A stretch of 62,989 nt of DNA, taken from assembly GCA_035518715.1 (NCBI GenBank), contig DATIXJ010000019.1, positions 1-62,989 of the forward strand. The letters run 5' to 3'. A program made the position numbers and the translations under genes. Numbering within the stretch: position 1 is the first letter of the stretch; each line of letters begins with the position of its first letter. The notes below the pieces were generated by a model. It had not been told where the DNA came from, made no database searches, and worked only from the letters and a program-made list of their open reading frames with translations. The stretch is from DATIXJ01 sp035518715 (GTDB lineage Bacteria; Bacteroidota; Ignavibacteria; UBA10030; SZUA-254). Positions 8,154-15,404 of this stretch are shown here, piece by piece.

Positions 8154-8639
8154 CTATATTGTTGGAGCAGTCTCTGCGGATGTTCCACGCCGTAGCCGCG
8201 GATCGGGTTTCAGGGTAAGCGTTTCCAAGATAATACCGTGAAATTCGAGATGAATGCTCACAGTATTCTCTCTGGAATTTTCCGAAGCAACCACCCGGCC
8301 GTCATACTTCTTCACCATCCTGCTCAATGCAAGATTGACCTGCACGGCGAGTATCTCTGGCGGAACCGTGATCTTTCTCTCAATTCTCGTCAAGGTACTC
8401 CCCGCAATCGGCAGTTGCGATTTCCTGATCCATTCTTTTTGAATCCCGAACCGTGCAAGGACCGTATCGACATCCCGGTCGACTTGCGCCATGAGCGGCT
8501 GGCTTTCTACTTCCCGAGAGATGGCAGTTTCGGAACTGCGTGTTCGGTGAATAAGAAAAAGTCCGAGGGCTGCAAGAGCCAGGGCACCTGCTGCCAGGAC
8601 GCGCCAGACTAATCCCCGGTCGAAGTGTTTCGTGTTCAC
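8154..8639 (-). CDS. membrane-anchored protein of unknown function
   Basis: A 161-residue protein with one N-terminal signal-anchor (about residues 13-29, 'VLAAGALALAALGLFLI') and a charged extracytoplasmic domain. The segment 'KITVPPEILAVQVNLALSRMV' followed by 'HLEFHGIILETLTLKPDPRL' resembles the N-terminal domain found in some divergent polysaccharide deacetylases, but there is no deacetylase domain here, so this is only a hint. The start overlaps the stop of the crotonase gene (8636-8639, ATGA), arguing for coupled translation. The role is unknown. Confidence 0.7.
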   Translation of the reverse strand: MNTKHFDRGLVWRVLAAGALALAALGLFLIHRTRSSETAISREVESQPLMAQVDRDVDTVLARFGIQKEWIRKSQLPIAGSTLTRIERKITVPPEILAVQVNLALSRMVKKYDGRVVASENSRENTVSIHLEFHGIILETLTLKPDPRLRRGTSAETAPTI

Positions 8640-9433
8640 GTTCCCTTAAAGACCGGCTTTCTCTTTTCGAGGAAGGATCGCGTTCCTTCGCGAAAATCCT
8701 CGGTGCTGCAGCATTCCCCGAACAGTCCCGCCTCAATGTGCATGCCCTCGCTTAGTGGGAGTTCGAGGGTCGCATTTACGGCCTTGATCGCCATCCGGAT
8801 CGCAAGCTGGCCCTTACCGATGATAGTCCTGGCGACCGTCTCGGCTGTCGGGATCAATTCTGACAGCGGAACAACTCTATTGACCAGGCCGATGCGTAAT
8901 GCTTCTCCTGCGTCGATCTGGTTTCCGGTGAGAATCATTTCCATCGCTTTTCCGATTCCCGCAATTCTAGCCAGCCGCTGAGTCCCGCCGTAACCGGGAA
9001 TGATGCCCAAGTTGACCTCCGGCTGACCAAATTTCGCATTCTCAGACGCCATCCGGAGATGGCATGCCATGGCGAGCTCACATCCGCCACCCAGCGCAAA
9101 GCCGTTTACCGCAGCGATGACGGGCTTTCCCAAATGCTGAATCAGATCAAAAACTGCCTGACCTTCTGCAGCAAATTCCTTCCCGGTCTCCGATGTGAGT
9201 CCTGTCAATTCACCGATGTCAGTTCCCGCTACAAATGCCTTTTCCCCCGCTCCCGTGAGGATGACAACGTCAACTTCCTGGTTTGTTTTCAACGACGTGA
9301 ACAGAGACTTCAACTCCGACTTGCAGACGGCGTTGAGCGCGTTCAGCTTGTCCGGCCTGTTAATGACAACCGTCGCAATACGGTCTTTGACGGAAAGCAA
9401 AAGTGTGGTGAAATTCATGGCTGCCGACCTCAT
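8636..9433 (-). CDS. enoyl-CoA hydratase/isomerase (crotonase) family protein
   Basis: A 265-residue cytoplasmic crotonase. The two oxyanion-hole segments are visible, 'KAFVAGTDIGEL' and 'GFALGGGCELAMACH'. Both glutamates used for hydration in classical enoyl-CoA hydratases are at the expected places ('GGGCELA' and 'GQPEVNLG'), so it is probably a true 2-enoyl-CoA hydratase acting in fatty-acid or amino-acid degradation. Its first ATG overlaps the DUF2520 stop in an ATGA at 9430-9433; a second ATG (9418) is possible. No other beta-oxidation gene is nearby, so the pathway cannot be fixed. Confidence 0.9.
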   Translation of the reverse strand: MRSAAMNFTTLLLSVKDRIATVVINRPDKLNALNAVCKSELKSLFTSLKTNQEVDVVILTGAGEKAFVAGTDIGELTGLTSETGKEFAAEGQAVFDLIQHLGKPVIAAVNGFALGGGCELAMACHLRMASENAKFGQPEVNLGIIPGYGGTQRLARIAGIGKAMEMILTGNQIDAGEALRIGLVNRVVPLSELIPTAETVARTIIGKGQLAIRMAIKAVNATLELPLSEGMHIEAGLFGECCSTEDFREGTRSFLEKRKPVFKGT

Positions 9434-10353
9434 TTCTTTGCGGGAACTGATTTGACGAATGCCCGAAATTGTGCAACAAGTTCTTCATATTCAAGAGATG
9501 TGATACGCCCCGATGATCTGGCGAGACGTGCAGCTTCGACACCCGCGACGGTATAGAGGGGAAGGAGATAGGGAGCATGCTGAAGAATAGCGTCGAGATG
9601 GATCCTGATGGTCTCAAAATCCCGGCGCACCACCGGACCTGTAAGAGTATTTCTGGCCGTGTCTCTCACCGTCTGTTCGGTTGTTGATGTGAGGAGTGGG
9701 CCGAAGATCTCCGTCCATGATTCCTTCAATCCGGTCAGAGAAGTCAATTCATCAACCGCGTTAAGAAGGACCGAAAGATAGTTCGAGGCGAATACCGATG
9801 CAGCGTGATACAATGGTTTCATGTTTTTGGGGATGATCACCGCTTTCCCATTCAGCCGGCGGACGAGCGCACGGGCATTCTCGATTCCTTCGGGGTCTCC
9901 TTCGATGCCAAAGAAGATGTGCTTCAGTCGTGCCTGCATCCGTTCCGTAGAAATCGTTCTGGGGAACGACTGAACGGGATGGATGGAGGAAATGACCGAA
10001 CCCTTTCGCTTCAGGGGTGCGAGGATATCAGATGAATAGACACCGGAGCAATGAAATGCGAATAAATTCCGGAATGCGAGGTGCTTCAGCTTTGCAATAT
10101 CCCCCGTGATCTGTTTCAGGGCTGAATCAGAAACAGAAAGGAGAAGGATCTCCGTGCGGGGATCAATGTCGCTGATACTTGTCGATGCCCTGCGGCACCC
10201 TAACTTCCTTGCCAGGGCAATTGAGTGTGCGCCTGTCCGGCTGATGACGCTTACCACGGGATATCCTGCCTTGCGAAGCGCCAGGCCGATTGCGGAACCG
10301 ACCGCTCCCGCACCGATGATGCTTAGTTTTGGGTTTCCTCTCGGCATATCCAC
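9430..10353 (-). CDS. Rossmann-like / DUF2520 dehydrogenase-like protein
   Basis: A 307-residue cytoplasmic protein. The N-terminal Rossmann domain carries 'GAGAVGSAIG' (residues 14-23) for a dinucleotide, and the C-terminal part is a helical DUF2520 domain with 'HPVQSFP' and 'HAASVFASNYLSVL'. The arrangement is like ProC and F420-dependent NADP reductase-type 6-phosphogluconate dehydrogenase-fold enzymes, but no substrate is known for this family. It starts at GTG 10353, right against the MEMO gene stop, or at ATG 10347. It is coupled to the crotonase downstream. Confidence 0.88.
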   Translation of the reverse strand: MDMPRGNPKLSIIGAGAVGSAIGLALRKAGYPVVSVISRTGAHSIALARKLGCRRASTSISDIDPRTEILLLSVSDSALKQITGDIAKLKHLAFRNLFAFHCSGVYSSDILAPLKRKGSVISSIHPVQSFPRTISTERMQARLKHIFFGIEGDPEGIENARALVRRLNGKAVIIPKNMKPLYHAASVFASNYLSVLLNAVDELTSLTGLKESWTEIFGPLLTSTTEQTVRDTARNTLTGPVVRRDFETIRIHLDAILQHAPYLLPLYTVAGVEAARLARSSGRITSLEYEELVAQFRAFVKSVPAKK

Positions 10354-11196
10354 TCAATTTGTCGGAACCAAAGCTGCAGAAACATAACCGACAACTTGTG
10401 TGTAATCACCCGTAATGTCGCCAGAATTGCAGTGGTGGAGGATTGATGCGGATGTTGCGCCGAGAAGTTTTGCAGCGTGCATGACGGCGACCGCTGGTCC
10501 GCCGCCGCAGGCCTCGGTGGAATCGTTCTCCAGATCAATCATCAGTTGGTTGGGATCGCAGGCCTCGACATCACGAAGGAATATCCGGTCGAGACGGTCT
10601 GCTTCGTGGGAAGGATAGTAATGTGAAAGGTCCGAGCTTGCAATAAGAAGCACGTTCTTGTCTTTGAGGATAGTACCAAGCCGATTCCCAAGATGAAAGC
10701 AATACTCATTCGTCTGGTGTCCCATAACGATCGGCAGGAAATGGAATCGGGGGAGTACCCGTTGGAGAAATGGGAGTTGAACTTCAATCGCATGTTCCTC
10801 GTGGTGGCCCTGCGGCGTTGCCCCGATAATGCTGTCCCCTTCCAGCAGAAGGTCGCGAAGCGAGTCGTCGACCAGGACTTCCCCGAGCGGTGTCCGATAG
10901 CCGGAGCCGCTGAAAATGGAGATTCCGTCGAAGTACTCTCTGTGGCTTGGGGCGACAATCACCACGGTGGAGATATCCCGATGGAGGAGAAGAGCGTACG
11001 CGTAGGCCGCTGTCTTTCCAGAGTACATATATCCCGCATGCGGCACAATAAGTGCCAATGGGGTGGGGGCTGTCTCTGCCCTCTTTTCCGTTCCGACCTG
11101 ATCGAGCAAATCGTCGATGGTGCGGGAAAGAGCCGACGGTTGAGCTGGGTAGAACATCCCAGCAACTGCAGGCTGGCGGATTGTGGAAACTGTCAT
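10354..11196 (-). CDS. amrB: AmmeMemoRadiSam system protein B (MEMO1 family)
   Basis: A 280-residue MEMO1-family protein, related to class III extradiol dioxygenases. Conserved metal-site wording is visible: 'PHAGYMYSG', 'HREYFDG', 'GHHEEHAIEVQLPFLQ', 'ASSDLSHYYPS' and 'CGGGPA'. Its chemistry is not settled; it commonly co-occurs with AMMECR1 and a radical SAM protein. The ATG at 11196 lies one base after the TAA of the AMMECR1 gene, better than the longer frame from 11223 that overlaps it. The radical SAM partner is not adjacent in this window. Confidence 0.92.
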   Translation of the reverse strand: MTVSTIRQPAVAGMFYPAQPSALSRTIDDLLDQVGTEKRAETAPTPLALIVPHAGYMYSGKTAAYAYALLLHRDISTVVIVAPSHREYFDGISIFSGSGYRTPLGEVLVDDSLRDLLLEGDSIIGATPQGHHEEHAIEVQLPFLQRVLPRFHFLPIVMGHQTNEYCFHLGNRLGTILKDKNVLLIASSDLSHYYPSHEADRLDRIFLRDVEACDPNQLMIDLENDSTEACGGGPAVAVMHAAKLLGATSASILHHCNSGDITGDYTQVVGYVSAALVPTN

Positions 11197-11197
11197 C

Positions 11198-11761
11198 TTA
11201 ATGCGTGTGATGAGCCGGGGCATTCTGGTGAATGACCTCGGCGGTGAACGTAAATATCCTTATTCCGGGGTGGTCCCGGGCAGACGGCGGAATGCCGGCT
11301 TTGCGGAGGGTCTCGTAATAAAACGTCTCACGATCCCATCCCTGCTCGGTGGCGACCTGTGGCAGGAGTAAACCCCGGGCATTTTCGAGCTCGACAACCA
11401 ATCCGTCCCTGCCGATCTCGACTTCGCGGATGTTGTGAATCAGTTTCCGGGGAGAAAGGATCGAAATTTCCATCTCGAGCTCCGGAAGTTCTGCGGCTGT
11501 TATCGGTTCAAACCGGAAATCCTCTGCAGCCGCCTTTACCGCTGCGTCCTGAACCGTTTCAAAAAGGGGTTTGATGGCATCCACATATCCGATGCAGCCC
11601 CGAAGTTCACCGGTACTTCGCAGCGTAACAAATGCGCCACACGGTTCACGGAGCGCACGCGGGATGGATCTCAGAGTTTCAACCCGTTCATTGCTCACAA
11701 CTGCCTCAATCGATGTGCGGGCAATCGTGAATAGGAATTGTTTCTCAGATTGCGAGAGCAT
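11198..11761 (-). CDS. amrA: AmmeMemoRadiSam system protein A (AMMECR1 domain)
   Basis: A 187-residue AMMECR1-domain protein. The family signature 'LRGCIGY' is present as 'ELRGCIGYVDA', with 'LLLPQVATEQGWDRETFYYETLRKAG' near the C-terminus. A much longer frame runs upstream on the minus strand to 12316, but it is antisense to the mutase gene and is not coding; ATG 11761 has AGGAGG seven bases upstream. The biochemical role is unknown. It heads a run with MEMO1, DUF2520 and crotonase genes, and is transcribed divergently from the mutase. Confidence 0.92.
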   Translation of the reverse strand: MLSQSEKQFLFTIARTSIEAVVSNERVETLRSIPRALREPCGAFVTLRSTGELRGCIGYVDAIKPLFETVQDAAVKAAAEDFRFEPITAAELPELEMEISILSPRKLIHNIREVEIGRDGLVVELENARGLLLPQVATEQGWDRETFYYETLRKAGIPPSARDHPGIRIFTFTAEVIHQNAPAHHTH

Positions 11762-11791
11762 GCCCTTTCCTCCTGTGCGGAAACCTACGGA

Positions 11792-11820
11792 AAAATACGG
11801 AAATTGTCTCTGATATTCAA
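11792..11820 (-). promoter_or_regulatory. candidate promoter of AMMECR1-MEMO run
   Basis: On the minus strand, TTGAAT (11820-11815), a 17-base spacer and TATTTT (11797-11792), 30 bases before the AMMECR1 ATG. It drives the long minus-strand run. Confidence 0.48.
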
Positions 11821-11849
11821 CTTGCAACTTGAGGGGAACGTCGGTTTTC

Positions 11850-11878
11850 TTGATTCTCACGAGCATGTTTGCTACATT
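11850..11878 (+). promoter_or_regulatory. candidate promoter of mutase-EutN-dprA run
   Basis: TTGATT (11850-11855), a 17-base spacer and TACATT (11873-11878). The Shine-Dalgarno AGGAG (11897-11901) and ATG 11913 follow at normal distances. Confidence 0.52.
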
Positions 11879-11912
11879 GATCACAGAATTTTTTACAGGA
11901 GTAAACGAACGC

Positions 11913-13286
11913 ATGGCGTTGATGGTGAGCATATCGGGGATTCGAGGTGTTGTAGGAGAAGACATCACACCCGAAGTCATTGTCAAGTATGCGTCTGCGT
12001 TTGCTGAATACTGCCGCCTCGGAAAGATCGTCATCGGGAGAGATGGAAGATCAACCGGCAAGACTATCGCAAATCTCACATCCTCGACATTACTTTCCAT
12101 GGGATCCGATGTCGTTGCCCTCGGCATTGCGCCGACACCAACCATTGCAATTGCCGTTGCCCAGCTGCATGCGGCAGGTGGAATCTCCATTACGGCAAGC
12201 CATAATCCGATGCAGTGGAACGGATTGAAGTTTTTCGGCTCGACCGGCGTTTTTCTCAATGGCGATGAAAACAGGGAATTCTGGCAGCTTGCGGAGGCCG
12301 GAAATCGCAGATACAAATCGTGGGATAACCTCGGCAGCTACCTTCTCGATGATTCGTTTATCCGGCAGCACATTGATATGGTGCTGAATCTCCCTTACCT
12401 GAACCGCGAGTCAATTCGTCGCAGGCGCTTCAAGGTTGTGGTCGACTGTATCAATGCATCAGGCGGCCTGATTGTACCGTCGCTTCTCCGGGAACTGGGA
12501 TGTGAAGTCATCGAACTGAATTGTGAAGTCAGCGGCGTTTTCACGCGTACGCCGGAACCTGTGCCGGAAAATATGGGGGAGCTTTCAGCTCTCGTCGTTG
12601 CGGAAAGGGCCGACTTCGGAATTGCTGTTGACCCGGATGCTGACCGGCTTGTTTTCATCACCGAGCGGGGAGAGCCCTTCGGGGAAGAATACACCATTGC
12701 CTCGGCGGTGAAATTTGTCCTGGAGCATGATCGGGCGCGAAAGCCCGATGCTTCTGCTTCCGTTGTCGTAAACCTCTCCACAACACGGGCAGTCGATGAT
12801 ATCGCACAACAATACCGTGCCCGCGTTTTCCGGACACCAGTTGGAGAAATCAACGTGGTCCAGAAGATGCGCGAACTCGGGGCTGTCATTGGTGGAGAGG
12901 GAAGCGGCGGGGTCATTCTTCCGGCTATGCATTACGGCCGTGATGCCGTCGTCGGTATTGGACTGATTCTCCAGGCGCTTGCCGAATTTGGCGGATCTCT
13001 GTCAGCATTTCGGGCCGCCCTCCCATCGTACGAAATCAGAAAATCCAAAATCAAGCTGCCGGAACGGGGTACGGAGAGAATCTTCGCTTCTTTGATGCAA
13101 CACTATGGAACAAATGGGAACATCGACACCCGTGATGGGATGAAGATTAGTTTCACCGATTCGTGGGTTCATCTCCGGACCTCCAATACCGAGCCGATAC
13201 TCCGGATCATCGCCGAGGCGCCTTCCGCTGACCGGGCGGAGAAACTGGTGCGCGAGTTTCAGAACGAAATTCTCTCAATGCAATGA
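11913..13286 (+). CDS. phosphoglucosamine mutase-like / phosphohexomutase
   Basis: A 457-residue alpha-D-phosphohexomutase. The start ATG 11913 is preferred to 11829, because the family begins at 'SISGIRG' and AGGAG lies upstream. The phosphoserine loop is 'TASHNPMQWNG' (Ser96), the metal loop is 'DPDADRL', the sugar loop is 'GGEGSGG', and the phosphate loop is 'RTSNTEPILRI'. All catalytic elements are intact. The family converts hexose or hexosamine 6-phosphate to 1-phosphate. Length and the 'GEGSGG' loop (rather than the GEMSGH of PMM/PGM) suggest a GlmM-like or archaeal-type mutase, but the substrate cannot be decided. The stop overlaps the EutN/CcmL start by an ATGA (13283-13286). Confidence 0.9.
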   Translation: MALMVSISGIRGVVGEDITPEVIVKYASAFAEYCRLGKIVIGRDGRSTGKTIANLTSSTLLSMGSDVVALGIAPTPTIAIAVAQLHAAGGISITASHNPMQWNGLKFFGSTGVFLNGDENREFWQLAEAGNRRYKSWDNLGSYLLDDSFIRQHIDMVLNLPYLNRESIRRRRFKVVVDCINASGGLIVPSLLRELGCEVIELNCEVSGVFTRTPEPVPENMGELSALVVAERADFGIAVDPDADRLVFITERGEPFGEEYTIASAVKFVLEHDRARKPDASASVVVNLSTTRAVDDIAQQYRARVFRTPVGEINVVQKMRELGAVIGGEGSGGVILPAMHYGRDAVVGIGLILQALAEFGGSLSAFRAALPSYEIRKSKIKLPERGTERIFASLMQHYGTNGNIDTRDGMKISFTDSWVHLRTSNTEPILRIIAEAPSADRAEKLVREFQNEILSMQ

Positions 13287-13555
13287 CTCTTTGCAAAGTG
13301 ACGGGCACCCTCGTTGCCACACAAAAGAACGAGCATCTGAAAGACAAAAAACTCCTCATCGTCCAGCCGATCGACCTTCATGGAAAACTGATCGGACGTG
13401 ATATTATTGCGCTCGATTCGGTTGATGCCGGAGTGAACGACATCGTTCTCATCATTCAGGAAGGTCAGGGCGCCGCGCAGATCTTCGGGAGCAAGAAGAT
13501 CCCCGTGCATTCCGTTGTTGTGGCGGTGGTCGACGGCATGGAAGTAACCGGATAG
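13283..13555 (+). CDS. EutN/CcmL-family microcompartment vertex protein
   Basis: A 90-residue protein matching the pentameric BMC-P (EutN/CcmL/PduN) family over its full length: N-terminal 'LCKVTGTLVATQKNEHLKDKK', 'LLIVQPID', the 'DSVDAGVNDIVLII' turn, 'GQGAAQIF', and C-terminal 'VHSVVVAVVDGMEV'. Members form pentamers that cap the twelve vertices of bacterial microcompartments. No hexameric shell protein (BMC-H or BMC-T) or signature enzyme is adjacent; the neighbours are a sugar-phosphate mutase (4-base overlap) and dprA. Orphan EutN-like proteins are known, so it may serve a shell encoded elsewhere or have another role. The deoC near the window start carries a possible encapsulation peptide. 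Confidence 0.86.
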   Translation: MTLCKVTGTLVATQKNEHLKDKKLLIVQPIDLHGKLIGRDIIALDSVDAGVNDIVLIIQEGQGAAQIFGSKKIPVHSVVVAVVDGMEVTG

Positions 13556-13606
13556 CAGACGGGCTTCGTGCCCGGTGTTGAAACGCTCATCCTGCTGGGA
13601 GGCAGT

Positions 13607-14737
13607 GTGATTTCCGTATTTGATCTCCTTGTTATCTCCCAAATTCCCGGAATCGGATTCAACCGGTTGCGGACACTCGTGTCACATTTCCGCGATACCC
13701 AGGCAGTTGTGTCAGCTTCCCCGCAGGAGATTTCCCGGCTTGAAGGATTCAACAAGAAGGTTGCATCGACAGTCGTCCACTTCTCAAAGAGCGGGTTGTA
13801 CAATGCCGCATGCCGCTTCGCTGAGACTCAGCTCTCCCGTCTGAACAAGGCAGGCGGGACGATGGTGTCGTTCTGGGACAAGAGATACCCGGAGTTGCTC
13901 AGGAAGATCTACGACCCGCCGACATTCTATTATCTTCGGGGGAACATCGCCGATGCGGATACTTATGCCCTTGCACTCGTGGGGACGCGCTCACCCTCGA
14001 GATACGGCACGGCGATCGCCGAGAAGCTGAGCCGGGAATGTGCATCGCTCGGGATTACCGTCGTCAGCGGGCTCGCGCGCGGAGTGGATACCGCCGCGCA
14101 TCAGGCGGCACTGAATGCTTCCGGCAGAACGATTGCCGTGATTGGTTCGGGAATCGATGTTTGTTATCCTCCCGAAAACAGAGCACTCATCGAGCGTCTT
14201 GTTGTGAACGGTGCACTCCTCAGCGAATACGAGATGGGGGCAAAGCCGGACGCAGTGAATTTTCCCCGCCGCAACCGCATCATCAGTGGTCTGTCGCTCG
14301 GAACCATTGTCATCGAAACGGATCTCGACGGCGGCGCCATGATCACGGCAAACATGGCTCTCGATCAGAACAGGGAGGTCTTTGCCGTACCGGGAAATAT
14401 CACGTCAAGAAAAAGCCGCGGCTGCCACGCCCTGATCAGGGATGGGAAAGCGAAGCTCGTTGAAACCATGGACGATATTATTGCGGAGCTTTCCTGCAAA
14501 CTCAGGCCCCTCTTGAAGAATACTCCTGCAGCCGTTCCGAAAAAGCCGGCGCAAGGGTTGTCTCTTTTTGAACGCACCGTGTACGACCTCCTCTCCGACG
14601 AACCGCTCCACATCGCCACGATCGCCGAACGAAGCAGGATGGCAATCCCCGATCTTCTCGTCTATCTTCTCGCTCTCGAATTCAAAGGTATTGTCCGACA
14701 GATTCCCGGCAAAATGTTTTTGCGGAATCCTGAGTAA
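13607..14737 (+). CDS. dprA: DNA processing protein DprA
   Basis: A DprA/Smf protein that loads RecA on incoming single-stranded DNA during transformation. N-terminal helix-hairpin-helix-like segment ('ISQIPGIGFNRLRTLVSHF'), central Rossmann-like domain with 'ALVGTRSPSRYG', 'VVSGLARGVDTAAHQAAL', 'GSGIDVCYPPEN', 'FPRRNRIISGLS' and 'TANMALDQNREVFAVPGN', and a C-terminal winged-helix domain ('TVYDLLSDEPLHIATIAERS'). GTG 13607 is preferred because GGGAGG lies four bases before it; the frame also has a GTG at 13568. It lies about 50 bases after the EutN-like gene. No other competence gene is in the window. Confidence 0.94.
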   Translation: MISVFDLLVISQIPGIGFNRLRTLVSHFRDTQAVVSASPQEISRLEGFNKKVASTVVHFSKSGLYNAACRFAETQLSRLNKAGGTMVSFWDKRYPELLRKIYDPPTFYYLRGNIADADTYALALVGTRSPSRYGTAIAEKLSRECASLGITVVSGLARGVDTAAHQAALNASGRTIAVIGSGIDVCYPPENRALIERLVVNGALLSEYEMGAKPDAVNFPRRNRIISGLSLGTIVIETDLDGGAMITANMALDQNREVFAVPGNITSRKSRGCHALIRDGKAKLVETMDDIIAELSCKLRPLLKNTPAAVPKKPAQGLSLFERTVYDLLSDEPLHIATIAERSRMAIPDLLVYLLALEFKGIVRQIPGKMFLRNPE

Positions 14738-14812
14738 GAATATTCTGTTTTCCATGCCGCGAAAGGTGCATTCATTTTCCTCTTTCAAAAAACTTTCGTA
14801 TTTTAGGGCATC

Positions 14813-15400
14813 ATGTTCATCATCGGCGAAGCGCTCATCGAAGAGAATATTGCGCATGAACGATTCGCCTGCGATCTTCCACAATGTCACGGTGCATGTT
14901 GTACTCTTCCAGGTGGACGCGGGGCTCCGCTCAACGATGACGAAGTTGTGGAGATTCAACGGGCGTTTCCTTTCGCCATGCAATATCTCTCTTCAAAACA
15001 TCTCGATGTCATTCGCCAGAACGGTATGGTGGAAGGTTCACAGGGAAACTATGCGACCGCGTGCATTGACGACAAGGACTGCGTCTTCGTTTCGTATGAG
15101 GGATCGATCGCCAGATGCGCCTTAGAAAAGGCGTATATCGACGGGAAAACGAGCTGGAGAAAACCGCTGTCGTGCCATCTCTTCCCTCTGCGAATTTCGA
15201 ATGGTACCATCGAGCGGATTCGATACGAGAAAATTGCCGATTGTCATCCGGCAATTTCACGCGGAGTGCGGGAAGATATCCCGCTCTATGAATTTCTCCG
15301 GGACGCGCTTGTCCGAAAGTATGGCGAAGAGTGGTATCTGCAGTTCCGTGAAGCATGCCGGAGCCGTGATCACGATCATGATGCAGTGACGAAAATGTAA
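14813..15400 (+). CDS. DUF3109 cysteine-rich protein
   Basis: A 195-residue DUF3109 protein (YkgJ-related zinc/iron-sulfur-type cysteine protein). The N-terminal signature is 'FACDLPQCHGACC' (Cys20, 25, 29, 30) followed by 'GAPL'. Further cysteines occur in 'CIDDKDCVF', 'ARCALEKAY', 'LSCHLFPLRI' and 'DCHPA', which suggests a bound metal centre. The family has no proven function. It sits between dprA and rpoN, both on the same strand, with gaps of 75 and 4 bases, so it is probably co-transcribed with rpoN. Confidence 0.9.
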   Translation: MFIIGEALIEENIAHERFACDLPQCHGACCTLPGGRGAPLNDDEVVEIQRAFPFAMQYLSSKHLDVIRQNGMVEGSQGNYATACIDDKDCVFVSYEGSIARCALEKAYIDGKTSWRKPLSCHLFPLRISNGTIERIRYEKIADCHPAISRGVREDIPLYEFLRDALVRKYGEEWYLQFREACRSRDHDHDAVTKM

Positions 15401-15404
15401 TTTA

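Noticed and set aside
11762..12316. Long N-terminal extension of the AMMECR1 frame on the minus strand
   Set aside because: It is antisense to the conserved mutase gene and lacks domain similarity; ATG 11761 has AGGAGG upstream and gives the normal AMMECR1 length.
13283..13555. A full BMC operon around the EutN-like gene
   Set aside because: No BMC-H or BMC-T domain, aldehyde dehydrogenase or phosphotransacylase gene is present in the window; only the vertex protein is supported.
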